Part shown: positions 41,863-49,751 of the stretch, piece after piece
How positions within the stretch are numbered: the stretch's first letter is position 1
Layout of the letters: each line of letters starts with the position of its first letter
Origin: Undibacterium parvum
GTDB lineage: Bacteria; Pseudomonadota; Gammaproteobacteria; Burkholderiales; Burkholderiaceae_D
Direction of reading: 5' to 3'
Length of the DNA: 64,000 nt
NCBI RefSeq assembly: GCF_003955735.1
Contig: NZ_CP034464.1
Location: 4,278,001 to 4,342,000, forward strand
Program-made: the position numbers and the translations under genes
The notes under the pieces: generated by a model
What the model was told of the DNA's origin: nothing
Database searches by the model: none
Seen by the model: the letters and a program-made list of their open reading frames with translations, nothing else

Positions 41863-42522
41863 ATGGCAAAAAAGAAATTTGATTTTATAGTGTTTGATTG
41901 GGATGGCACTTTGATGGATAGTACCTCCACCATTGTTAAATGCATACAAGCCTCAGCGCGTGATCTTGGTCTGCCTATTCCGGACGAGCAGGCAGCCTCT
42001 TATGTGATAGGCCTGTCTTTAAGTGATGCGATGCAGGCGGTGATGCCCGACGTCGATACTAAATATCATGCACGCATGGTGGAGCGCTATCGTTACCATT
42101 ATTTGGCGAATGATCACGAACTACCTTTGTTCGCAGGTGTTCGCGAATTATTGGCTGAGCTATCTCAAGATGGTTATTTTTTGGCGGTGGCAACCGGCAA
42201 AAGTCGCGTGGGTCTAAACCGCGCGATGCATAGTGCTGATCTACTTTCTATGTTTGATGCCACGCGCTGCGCCGACGAAACATTTTCCAAGCCGCATCCA
42301 GCCATGTTGCAAGAGTTAAGCCGTGAATTGGGGCAAGACTTGAAACGCACCCTGATGATAGGTGATACCACCCACGACTTGCAGATGGCCACGAATGCAG
42401 GTGTGGCGGCTGTGGCGGTCGAATATGGCGCCCATGATGCGGCAACCCTGCTAAGTTGCGGGCCCCTATTTTCAGCTAAAACAGTGCAAGAGTTGCATGG
42501 CTGGTTGAGTCAGAACGCGTGA
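41863..42522 (+). CDS. HAD-IA family hydrolase (phosphoglycolate phosphatase-like)
   Basis: A 219-residue HAD-superfamily phosphatase: motif I FDWDGTLMDST, motif II Thr in VATGKSR, motif III Lys in SKPHPAML, motif IV GDTTHDLQMA. A helical cap lies between motifs I and II. The usual neighbour of rluC in Burkholderiales; the substrate may be phosphoglycolate or another small phosphate ester. ATG 41863 (MAKKKFDF) is chosen; upstream codons are unsupported. The Rieske gene follows after 7 bases. Confidence 0.92.
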   Translation: MAKKKFDFIVFDWDGTLMDSTSTIVKCIQASARDLGLPIPDEQAASYVIGLSLSDAMQAVMPDVDTKYHARMVERYRYHYLANDHELPLFAGVRELLAELSQDGYFLAVATGKSRVGLNRAMHSADLLSMFDATRCADETFSKPHPAMLQELSRELGQDLKRTLMIGDTTHDLQMATNAGVAAVAVEYGAHDAATLLSCGPLFSAKTVQELHGWLSQNA

Positions 42523-42529
42523 GGAAATA

Positions 42530-42904
42530 ATGTCTGAAATGTCTGAAATATTGATTTGTGCTTCTTCTGAGGTTCTCGAAGGTGGAAAAGGTGTACGTTT
42601 TCCGGTGACTGCTGGTGGCGATGAGGCAACTGGCTTCGTGGTTCGCTATGAAAATGTTGCCCATGCTTATTTAAATCGGTGTGCACATGTACCGGTAGAG
42701 TTGGATTGGGCTCCAGGCGAATTTTTTGAGTCTAGTGGCTTGTACATTATGTGCGCGACCCATGGAGCGATTTATACCCCTGATACCGGGTATTGCTCAG
42801 GCGGGCCTTGCCGTGGCAGCAATTTGCGAAAAATTTCTGCATTTGAACGAGATGGTAATATTTATTGGCATACCGACGAATTCGTTAAACCTGCGATAGC
42901 TTGA
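42530..42904 (+). CDS. Rieske 2Fe-2S domain protein
   Basis: A 124-residue stand-alone Rieske protein. The cluster ligands are in RCAHVPVELDW (C-x-H; RCAHV) and CATHGAIYTPDTG (C-x2-H). It is of ferredoxin-like size without a membrane anchor, so probably cytosolic. The gene begins with a 9-base duplication (ATGTCTGAA twice), giving a choice of two in-frame ATGs; the first has GAGGAA as ribosome-binding site. It lies between the HAD and S49 peptidase genes. Electron-transfer partner unknown. Confidence 0.92.
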   Translation: MSEMSEILICASSEVLEGGKGVRFPVTAGGDEATGFVVRYENVAHAYLNRCAHVPVELDWAPGEFFESSGLYIMCATHGAIYTPDTGYCSGGPCRGSNLRKISAFERDGNIYWHTDEFVKPAIA

Positions 42905-42908
42905 GACA

Positions 42909-43886
42909 ATGATGAATGACCATTCTTTAAATACATCTGGTTCTTCATCGAAGAACGATTGGGAGCGTAGTTTTATCGAGAAACTCGCGATGGAGGCGCT
43001 GCGCGAACAACGCTTGCGCCGACGCTGGGGAATATTCTTTAAACTTAGCTTTTTTGGCCTTGTTTTTGCGGCCTATTATTTGTTGAGTGATTTCGGTAAT
43101 CGCGATACTGAGAACTTGGGTCGCCACACTGCATTAGTCGAAATTAACGGTGCGATTGAGTCCGAAGGTAGTGGCAGTGCGCAAGCGGTGATACCGGCTT
43201 TGAATAGAGCGTTTCTGGATGCCAATTCTGCTGGTGTCATCTTGCGCATTAATAGCCCAGGCGGCAGTCCTGTGCAAGCGGGAATGATTAATGATGAAAT
43301 CGGTCGTTTACGCAAAGAATATCCGCAAAAACATCTGTACGTGGTGGTTGATGAAATGTGCGCTTCTGGTGGTTATTATATTGCCGCCGCGGCCGATCAG
43401 ATTTTTGTGAATAAGGCTAGCGTAGTCGGTTCTATCGGTGTCTTGATGGATGGCTTTGGATTTACCGCTCTGATGGAGAAGGCTGGAGTTGAGCGACGCT
43501 TAATGACGGCAGGCGAAAACAAGGGTTTTATGGATCCATTTTCACCGCATTCAGAAAAGCAAAAAGCCTTTTCACAAGCGATGCTTAATGACATTCATCA
43601 ACAATTTATTGAAGTAGTGCGTAAAGGTCGAGGGCAGCGCTTGAAGGAAACCCCAGAAACATTCTCTGGTTTGTTTTGGATAGGTTCGAAAGCGGTAGAA
43701 ATGGGCTTAGCTGATGGATTTGGCAGCATCGATACGGTCGCCAGAGATGTTTTGAAGGCTGAGGATATTGTAGACTATAGCCAAAAAGAAGGTTTGCCTG
43801 AACGTGTATTGAAAAAGTTTGGCGCATCAATTGGAAATGGGGCAATTTCTTCTATCTGGAAGGGTAGCTCTCCTAGCTTGCGGTAG
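42909..43886 (+). CDS. S49 family peptidase (SppA-like)
   Basis: A 325-residue membrane-bound serine peptidase of the signal-peptide-peptidase SppA/SohB type. One membrane helix (about 41-57, FFKLSFFGLVFAAYYLL) precedes the protease domain: ILRINSPGGSPVQAG, the nucleophile Ser in MCASGGYYIAAAADQIF, and the catalytic Lys further on (near VERRLMTAGENKGFMDPF). It degrades residual signal peptides in the membrane. Last gene of the rluC cluster; the HAD-Rieske-S49 order is conserved in related bacteria as far as I know. Confidence 0.93.
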   Translation: MMNDHSLNTSGSSSKNDWERSFIEKLAMEALREQRLRRRWGIFFKLSFFGLVFAAYYLLSDFGNRDTENLGRHTALVEINGAIESEGSGSAQAVIPALNRAFLDANSAGVILRINSPGGSPVQAGMINDEIGRLRKEYPQKHLYVVVDEMCASGGYYIAAAADQIFVNKASVVGSIGVLMDGFGFTALMEKAGVERRLMTAGENKGFMDPFSPHSEKQKAFSQAMLNDIHQQFIEVVRKGRGQRLKETPETFSGLFWIGSKAVEMGLADGFGSIDTVARDVLKAEDIVDYSQKEGLPERVLKKFGASIGNGAISSIWKGSSPSLR

Positions 43887-43893
43887 AGTTCGG

Positions 43894-43917
43894 CGCGCTG
43901 CGAGAATAAGTAGCGCG
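43894..43917 (+). terminator. Weak hairpin after the S49 peptidase gene
   Basis: CGCGCT (43894-43899) pairs with AGCGCG (43912-43917), followed by TATTTTGTTT. It lies 8 bases after the stop. The stem is short. Confidence 0.45.
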
Positions 43918-44213
43918 TATTTTGTTTAGTTGATTTTTTTAATCTGATTTAAAAAACACATAGTTATAATTTTCTTTTCATTGCTATCCGATTCATCTAT
44001 ATTTGAGTTGTAACTGGTTCAAAAGAGGGAGGTCGATATACAAGATATTCTTAATCTCCAAGATGGATTGATTTTGGGCTCCGGTGCAGTTGAGTTTGCC
44101 GGTTAGTTATGAAGTAGAAGCACCTACAATCTGTGTTTTACCTTTCCGAGCTTTGATCTCGGCTCCGAGGTTTCTTAGACGCCTCATCATGTCGCTAGCA
44201 CAAGGACAAAAAG

Positions 44214-44240
44214 ACGGTGGTGCAATGCCACCGTTTTTTT
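44214..44240 (+). terminator. Rho-independent terminator upstream of the ccoI locus
   Basis: ACGGTGG (44214-44220) pairs with CCACCGT (44228-44234) around a 7-base loop and runs into seven T. No recognisable gene precedes it closely, so it may end the sppA transcript or an unseen small RNA. Confidence 0.8.
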
Positions 44241-44302
44241 ACGTCTATAATTTCAAAATACGTGTTTCTTGATCATATTTTTCCCGCTTAGGAATGGTTT
44301 TT

Positions 44303-44316
44303 TTGCGTCAGATCAA
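44303..44316 (+). promoter_or_regulatory. Candidate FNR/ANR box before the cbb3 maturation genes
   Basis: TTGCGTCAGATCAA matches the FNR consensus (TTGAT-N4-ATCAA) with a perfect right half and TTG in the left. If it is centred at -41.5, the start of transcription would be near 44351 with TAACAT (44338-44343) as -10. This agrees with translation from ATG 44384 rather than 44330. Regulation by low oxygen fits cbb3 oxidase genes. Confidence 0.55.
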
Positions 44317-44383
44317 GAAAATATGACGTATGTTTGTTAACATGCGTAAATTCCAAATTATTCCCCCTCACTTAGAATCTTCA

Positions 44384-44629
44384 ATGGCTTTTGCTTTCTC
44401 TACGCTGGTAAATGCGATCTCCGCAACCTTGCAGCCGCAAGAGAAAATTTTATGCTTTCATTGCAATGACAAAATGCGCAAGAAAAACGCTTTAATCGCG
44501 AGCTTTAATGGTGCTAGTCATCCGGTGTGCTGCCATGGTTGTTTGGCGGTCCTTAACACGATAGTGAGCAATGGTTTGACTGAACAATACCTTCAAGCTA
44601 AGGCAAATGAGGCGGTCGTAACGCTATGA
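44384..44629 (+). CDS. CcoI N-terminal metal-binding domain as separate protein
   Basis: An 81-residue protein with CFHCNDK and VCCHGCLAVLNTIVSNGLTEQYL, the Cys-rich ATPase-cat_bd domain normally found at the N-terminus of CcoI/FixI copper ATPases. Here it is an independent frame. Its stop overlaps the start of the ATPase gene as ATGA (44626-44629), so the two halves are likely translated together. The start at 44384 is inferred from the FNR-type promoter; an upstream ATG at 44330 exists. It may hand copper to the pump, or the split may be a frameshift that has been fixed. Confidence 0.75.
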   Translation: MAFAFSTLVNAISATLQPQEKILCFHCNDKMRKKNALIASFNGASHPVCCHGCLAVLNTIVSNGLTEQYLQAKANEAVVTL

Positions 44630-46917
44630 GTTTTGATCATTTAGATTCTAAGCCGCTGGCTGCTGGTAATTCGCAAGCGACTGGTGCTGACGAGTATGAA
44701 CAGTACGAAAAACTCACAATCGCGGGTATGCGCTGTGCGGCTTGTGTGCAATTGATTGCTTTTCGTGTCAATCAACTGCCTGGCGTCTTCGCTTTTGAGA
44801 TTAACTCTGCCACCCATACGGCGAACCTGCGCTGGGATACGCAGAAGATCTCTTTGCCGAAAATTATTACCGCCATTGTCGACCTTGGTTACGCCGCTTT
44901 TCCCGCCCATCAGTCGCTTGATGAGTATGAGCGTAAGGAAAAGAAAATGGCTTTGTGGCGCTTATTTATCGCCGCCTTTGCCATGATGCAGGTGATGATG
45001 TACGCCTTTCCTGCGTATTTAGTGCCTGTGCCGCAAGTCGATGGAGATTTGACGCCAGATTTGGATCGCTTGTTGAAATTAGCCAGTTTGCTGATCACCA
45101 TTCCCGTTATTTGTTTCTCTTCCTTGCCGTTTTTTAGATCTGCGCTACGTGATATCCGGAATCGTCATATCGGCATGGACGTGCCGGTTTCTCTGGGGAT
45201 TTTACTCACTTTTTTCGCCAGTATCTGGGCCACGTTTAAGGGGGGCGCGGTGTACTACGACTCCGCCATTATGTTCGTTTGTTTGTTGCTCGCTGCGCGC
45301 TTCATCGAGGCGCAGGTACAGGCAAAAACCACGGCGGCATTGCGTGTTTTGACGCGTTTGACACCGATGCTGGCCAATCGCATGTTAGCGTATCCCGATA
45401 GTCGCTTGAGTGAGTCGGTCGAAGTACAGCATTTACAGGTAGGCGATTTTTTATTAGTGGCAGCGGGCGAGCAGATACCCGCTGATGGTAGTGTTGTGGT
45501 GGGTGAGAGTGAGTGCGACGAAGCTTTAATGACGGGTGAATCGCATCCCGTTCCCAAACAAGTTGGTAGCGCAGTGATTGCGGGTGCCATCAATCTTAAC
45601 GGTGTCCTGGTGATGCAGGCTGAACAAGTCGGTAGCAATACTCAATTATCTTCGCTGGTGGGCATGATGGAACGCGCAGCGACCGAGAAGCCGCCTTTGG
45701 TGTTATTGGCCGATCAGCACGCCAGTACATTTTTGATCGTCATCATGAGTGTAGCCTTGCTGGCTGGCCTAGTCTGGTGGCAGATCGATGCCGGACGTGC
45801 GCTGTGGATAGCCGTGAGTATTATTGTCGTTACTTGTCCTTGTGCCTTATCGCTCGCTACACCAGGTGTGATGTCGGCCGCGATCGGTGAGATGGCAAAG
45901 CAGGGTGTCCTGGTGGCGAAAGGTGCCGCGATAGAACGACTCGCTGCCGTGACGCATTTTGTGTTGGATAAAACCGGCACCTTGACCTACGGTCGTTTGC
46001 GCCTGATAGAAAGCATCTTACTGCCTCGAGATGCTGATGATTTTTCGGCGGCAAAAGCAGATTCAGTGAGCTTGGCCTTGGCCGCTGGCTCCATGCATCC
46101 AGTATCCAAGGCGATAGCCGACGCCTTAACTGCCAAGCTGACTGGCAATTCCACCTTAGCTGGGCTCGATCAAATCAAAGAGGTTGCTGGTGCCGGGATA
46201 GAAGCTAGCCTTAACGGAAAAATAGTGCGTTTGGGGCGGCTTGAGTTTGTTCAGCAATTACATGGGAAAAGTTGCGCCATACCGTCCCATTTGACGGGGA
46301 AAACCTTGACAGCGTTAGGCGATCAAGATGGCTGGATTAGTCTTTTTGCGCTTGAAGATGTGTTGCGCGAGGATGCTATCTTCGCCCTGCAACAGTTACA
46401 AAAACAAGGCATGCAGATTCTGCTCTTGTCAGGCGACAGAAACGATGTAGTAAAAAATATTGCCTATCAGTGTGGCATTGCCGATTATCAAGGTGAACTG
46501 AGTCCTGGCGATAAATATGATGCCGTTAAACGCCTGCAGTTATCCGGTGCGGTGGTGGCGATGGTGGGTGATGGTATGAACGATGGACCGGTGTTGGCTC
46601 TGGCAGATGTTTCGATCGCGATGGGGCAGGGCGCTCCGATTGCGCAAACACGCAGTGATTTATTGCTGATGTCGAATCGTTTGGCCGCACTGCCTGCTGT
46701 ACTAGCGAACGCGCGCATGGCCTTGAAATTAATTCGACAAAATCTTGGCTGGGCGATTGTTTATAATGTCATCGCAATACCGGCCGCGGTACTCGGCTTA
46801 TTGGAGCCCTGGCATGCTGCTTTGGGCATGTCACTTAGTTCCTTGTTGGTGGTGCTTAATGGCCTGCGTCTGTTGCTTGCGAATCCGGATGTCAACTCTT
46901 GCTCTGAAATAAATTAA
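44626..46917 (+). CDS. ccoI: Cation-translocating P-type ATPase CcoI (copper, cbb3 assembly)
   Basis: A 763-residue P1B-type copper ATPase. Domains: HMA with C37/C40 (GMRCAACV), eight membrane helices, actuator (MTGESHPVPK), the CPC ion motif C404-P-C406 (VTCPCALSLATP), phosphorylation site D448-KTGT, and hinge MVGDGMNDGPVLALADVSIAMG. The HMA and membrane arrangement match CcoI/FixI, which exports copper for assembly of cbb3 cytochrome oxidase. The usual N-terminal Cys-rich domain is encoded by the preceding overlapping gene. ccoS follows directly. Confidence 0.9.
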   Translation: MSFDHLDSKPLAAGNSQATGADEYEQYEKLTIAGMRCAACVQLIAFRVNQLPGVFAFEINSATHTANLRWDTQKISLPKIITAIVDLGYAAFPAHQSLDEYERKEKKMALWRLFIAAFAMMQVMMYAFPAYLVPVPQVDGDLTPDLDRLLKLASLLITIPVICFSSLPFFRSALRDIRNRHIGMDVPVSLGILLTFFASIWATFKGGAVYYDSAIMFVCLLLAARFIEAQVQAKTTAALRVLTRLTPMLANRMLAYPDSRLSESVEVQHLQVGDFLLVAAGEQIPADGSVVVGESECDEALMTGESHPVPKQVGSAVIAGAINLNGVLVMQAEQVGSNTQLSSLVGMMERAATEKPPLVLLADQHASTFLIVIMSVALLAGLVWWQIDAGRALWIAVSIIVVTCPCALSLATPGVMSAAIGEMAKQGVLVAKGAAIERLAAVTHFVLDKTGTLTYGRLRLIESILLPRDADDFSAAKADSVSLALAAGSMHPVSKAIADALTAKLTGNSTLAGLDQIKEVAGAGIEASLNGKIVRLGRLEFVQQLHGKSCAIPSHLTGKTLTALGDQDGWISLFALEDVLREDAIFALQQLQKQGMQILLLSGDRNDVVKNIAYQCGIADYQGELSPGDKYDAVKRLQLSGAVVAMVGDGMNDGPVLALADVSIAMGQGAPIAQTRSDLLLMSNRLAALPAVLANARMALKLIRQNLGWAIVYNVIAIPAAVLGLLEPWHAALGMSLSSLLVVLNGLRLLLANPDVNSCSEIN

Positions 46918-46920
46918 TTC

Positions 46921-47064
46921 ATGGAAATTATGTATTTGTTGGTGCCTTTAAGTTTGGTGTTGGTGTTTGCCATCGCGGGGGTATTTTGGTGGGCCTTGAA
47001 TCATAGCCAATTTGATGAGCTTGATGAGGCTGGTCAACGTATCATCGACGACGAAAATAGTTGA
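46921..47064 (+). CDS. ccoS: Cbb3-type cytochrome oxidase assembly protein CcoS
   Basis: A 47-residue protein with one N-terminal membrane helix (YLLVPLSLVLVFAIAGVFWWAL) and an acidic tail (FDELDEAGQRIIDDE). The W-x-(V/L)-x-(S/N)-GQFDDL-like pattern of CcoS is seen as NHSQFDELDEAG. CcoS is needed for cofactor insertion into cbb3 oxidase. It starts 3 bases after the ccoI stop. The structural ccoNOP genes that often follow are not present; instead mnmH is convergent. A hairpin follows. Confidence 0.9.
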   Translation: MEIMYLLVPLSLVLVFAIAGVFWWALNHSQFDELDEAGQRIIDDENS

Positions 47065-47095
47065 AGTAGGCAGCTGCAAAATCAGAGCGCCTACT
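47065..47095 (+). terminator. Hairpin after ccoS
   Basis: AGTAGGC (47065-47071) pairs with GCCTACT (47089-47095), followed by a short TTT. It starts at the ccoS stop and probably ends the ccoI-ccoS transcript. Confidence 0.6.
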
Positions 47096-47166
47096 TTGCG
47101 CTTGCGTCAGCGGGCAAGCGAGATGGCACCCTGATTTTTTAGGTTTTCTGCTGAGTCGTTGTTGAT

Positions 47167-48222
47167 CTAATTTAATATGGCGTTCGCGGTCGCAGTAAAA
47201 TCTGCATCCTGTATGCCACTCTGGAATAATTTCACGGCACCCGGCATCTCGGTGAAATTTTTATCGATAGAGCGGCGGTAGGCGGGGTCGTAATGTAACT
47301 CCAAAAGTTGCGCGACCAAAGTGGGCATCTGAGCTTGTAGCGCTAGATTTTTCCAGCTTTCGATACGCTCTTTTCCGTGCAAGCTGAGCAGGCAATCGAG
47401 TTGAAGATTTAAAGCTGCGGGGTCGCTGACAAAGTGAGCGTAATCCTCCATCAGTAAGGCGACTCGCTCTTCCAATACCAGTTCTAAGGCGATGCACGGG
47501 GAGGCCCGCATACCTTCTATGATGCTATCGGGCACCCTTAGATTGCCAACTTTTTTACTTTCTGATTCGACAAAAACAACTTGTTCAAAATCGAAAGTCG
47601 ACAAAACCTCCCAGATCCGGCTTTCAAACATTTTTTGAGTAGGTTGAGGCTGGCTAGGCAGATAGCCTAGTACTGAACCCCTATGTTCCGCCAGTTGCTC
47701 GAGATCGAGCACTTGTGCGCCTATCTCGGTTAGTGCACCTAATAAGCGACTCTTGCCACTGCCAGTAGTGCCGCAGACCACACGCCACTGCACTTTTTTG
47801 GCCAGTTCTGGCAAGCTGGTATTGACATGCTGGCGATAGTTTTTGTAGCCGCCATCGAGTTGCACCACGGGCCAACCAATTTTGGCCAGTATATGCGCCA
47901 TAGAGCCGCTGCGGTTACCGCCGCGCCAGCAATAAATCAAAGGCTTCCACTCTCTGGGCTTATCGAGGAAGTGTTGTTCTAGATGGGATGCGATGTTTTT
48001 TGCAACCAAGGCCGCGCCGACTTTTTTGGCTTCGAAAGCGTTGACCTGTTTATACATGGTGCCAACCCGTATGCGCTCTTGATCGTCTAGTACCGGGCAG
48101 TTAATCGCACCCGGTATATGATCTTCGGCAAACTCTGAAGGGCTACGGACGTCGATGATAGCGTCGAATTCGCTGAGCTGTGAGAGGAGTTCTGGGAAGC
48201 TGGCTAATTGAGGATATTTCAT
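47167..48222 (-). CDS. mnmH: tRNA 2-selenouridine synthase MnmH (SelU)
   Basis: A 351-residue enzyme that replaces sulfur by selenium (via geranylated intermediate) at the wobble uridine of certain tRNAs. An N-terminal rhodanese domain (about 5-130; IIDVRSPSEFAEDHIPGAIN, catalytic Cys in YCWRGGNRSG) is joined to a P-loop domain (GTTGSGKSRLLGALTEIG). The start overlaps the TesA-like gene stop (ATGA, 48219-48222), so it is the second gene of a tesA-mnmH unit. No selD is in the window. Confidence 0.94.
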   Translation of the reverse strand: MKYPQLASFPELLSQLSEFDAIIDVRSPSEFAEDHIPGAINCPVLDDQERIRVGTMYKQVNAFEAKKVGAALVAKNIASHLEQHFLDKPREWKPLIYCWRGGNRSGSMAHILAKIGWPVVQLDGGYKNYRQHVNTSLPELAKKVQWRVVCGTTGSGKSRLLGALTEIGAQVLDLEQLAEHRGSVLGYLPSQPQPTQKMFESRIWEVLSTFDFEQVVFVESESKKVGNLRVPDSIIEGMRASPCIALELVLEERVALLMEDYAHFVSDPAALNLQLDCLLSLHGKERIESWKNLALQAQMPTLVAQLLELHYDPAYRRSIDKNFTEMPGAVKLFQSGIQDADFTATANAILN

Positions 48223-48881
48223 TTGAGTTTCTTGATTAAAATTTGTAGTTGCGGCCAGACATTGTCGAGTATCACGGGATGCGCGCTGGCCAGCGGATGC
48301 AGCCGGTCGGCCTGAAACAGTTCTTGCTTTTCAGCGACACCAGCTAGAAAAAAAGGCACTAAGGCAGTCTGCGTGTCTTTAGCAATCTGTCCATACATAG
48401 AAGCAAACCGTGCTGTGTAATCACGCCCATAATTGGGAGGGATTTGCATACCGAGTAAAAGCACTTTCGACTTGTCTGCGTTGGCCATACTAATCATGTC
48501 GCGAAAATTTTCCTCTGAGGCCTTCAGAGCCAAACCCCGTAAAGCATCATTGGCGCCTAGTTCTATGATGAGTATGTGCGGCTGATGTTTTTGCAGTAGG
48601 GCCTTGAGTCGAGTTTTTCCACCGCTGCTGGTCTCGCCGCTGATACTGGCATTGACGACGACGATATCGAGTTTTTCATGTTGCAGACGCTGTTCCAGCA
48701 GAGCGACCCAGCCACTGCCGCGCGCAATCCCGTATTCAGCAGATAAACTATCGCCGAGCACAAGCACGGTTTTTGATGCAGAATGAGCGGCTGTGACAAA
48801 ACAGCACACGGCTAACACAATCATTGGTCTGCAGTAGCGGTACAAATTTTTCAAATTGATATTCCCATCGAATATAAACAT
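48219..48881 (-). CDS. tesA: Arylesterase/thioesterase TesA-like (GDSL/SGNH hydrolase)
   Basis: A 220-residue periplasmic SGNH hydrolase. Signal peptide within the first 35 residues (MIVLAVCCFVTAAHSAS), then block I VLVLGDSLSAEYG (catalytic Ser), block II NASISGETSSGG, block III ELGANDALRG, and block V DRLHPLASAHP (Asp and His). I chose ATG 48881, 21 bases from the divergent ybbA-type ATPase gene; ATG 48824 is an alternative. The tesA-ybbA divergent pair is known from E. coli. It probably hydrolyses lysolipids or thioesters; the exact substrate is unknown. Confidence 0.92.
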   Translation of the reverse strand: MFIFDGNINLKNLYRYCRPMIVLAVCCFVTAAHSASKTVLVLGDSLSAEYGIARGSGWVALLEQRLQHEKLDIVVVNASISGETSSGGKTRLKALLQKHQPHILIIELGANDALRGLALKASEENFRDMISMANADKSKVLLLGMQIPPNYGRDYTARFASMYGQIAKDTQTALVPFFLAGVAEKQELFQADRLHPLASAHPVILDNVWPQLQILIKKLK

Positions 48882-48902
48882 TAGATAGAGCAGAGTAAAA
48901 GC

Positions 48903-49595
48903 ATGAGTCTTTCTACACAGAGTAAAACACCATCGATCGCAGTACAACATTTGTCTAAGCGGGTCGAAGATGCGACTGGTGAACTGACAATCTTGCACGA
49001 GATAGATTTTACCGTGCAAGCGGGTGAGACGCTTGCTATTGTTGGGGCTTCCGGCTCAGGTAAATCCACTTTATTGGGAATCTTGGCAGGTTTGGATACG
49101 CCTAGTCACGGCAAGGTGCTGTTAGAGGGTATCGATATTTTTGCTTTGAATGAAGACGGTAGAGCTAGTTTTAGAAAAGATCATTTGGGCTTTGTGTTCC
49201 AATCCTTCCAGTTACTGCTGCATTTGAATGCACTGGAAAACGTGATGCTGCCTTTAGAATTACGCGGTGACAAGCGCGCGCGTGAAAAGGCCGAGGCCAT
49301 GTTAGAACAAGTCGGCTTGGCCAGTCGCCTGCGCCATTATCCCAAATATCTTTCTGGCGGTGAGCAGCAAAGGGTGGCTCTGGCGCGCGCCTTCGTCACT
49401 GAGCCGCCTTTGTTATTCGCCGATGAACCTACCGGCAGTCTGGATGCGGTGACGGGGGAGGCGGTCATTCAATTGATGTTCGCACTCAATCGCGAACGAG
49501 GCTCTACCTTGGTGTTGGTAACCCATGATCTGAGCATCGCGGCGCGCTGCGGCCGCACCTTGACGATCACTGCTGGGCGCCTGCATCAGGATTGA
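48903..49595 (+). CDS. ybbA: ABC transporter ATP-binding protein, YbbA type
   Basis: A 230-residue LolD/MacB-like ATPase. Walker A is [20 protein letters not shown], the Q-loop is [20 protein letters not shown], the signature is [15 protein letters not shown], and Walker B is [12 protein letters not shown]. It is divergent from the TesA-like gene, as in E. coli tesA-ybbA-ybbP. The expected partner permease YbbP is not adjacent but at 21492-23990. Followed by a 150-base G-rich intergenic region without genes. Confidence 0.92.
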   Translation: MSLSTQSKTPSIAVQHLSKRVEDATGELTILHEIDFTVQAGETLAIVGASGSGKSTLLGILAGLDTPSHGKVLLEGIDIFALNEDGRASFRKDHLGFVFQSFQLLLHLNALENVMLPLELRGDKRAREKAEAMLEQVGLASRLRHYPKYLSGGEQQRVALARAFVTEPPLLFADEPTGSLDAVTGEAVIQLMFALNRERGSTLVLVTHDLSIAARCGRTLTITAGRLHQD

Positions 49596-49751
49596 GGCAG
49601 TTCCGGTCATAAGCGTAATTATAGGGTATAGGGGGGGTATATTTTTACTGCCCTGATTTTATTGCGCCAAGGCCCTAGTTTTTAATGGTACTGGTGGGGA
49701 GTATGGCTAGGGGTGCGGCAGCTCAGCTTGGCTCAGCTTAATTCAGCGCGG

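Larger units (their letters stand above)
43887..44383. other. Intergenic region between sppA and the ccoI locus
   Basis: About 500 bases hold a weak hairpin (43894-43917), a clear terminator-like hairpin (44214-44240), a 10-base inverted repeat TTTCTTGATC/GATCAAGAAA (44265-44274 and 44311-44320) and a candidate FNR/ANR box (44303-44316). Between 43920 and 44210 I see nothing that is convincingly a gene. Confidence 0.55.

Noticed and set aside
44084..44272. 62-codon frame upstream of the ccoI locus
   Set aside because: It runs through a clear terminator hairpin (44214-44240), so it is unlikely to be a gene.
44330..44383. Upstream ATG as start of the CcoI N-terminal domain gene
   Set aside because: The predicted FNR-dependent transcript would start near 44351, and the extra residues are not typical of the family.
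49620..49660. G-rich tract as a possible G-quadruplex
   Set aside because: There is only one long G-run; the four spaced runs needed are not present.
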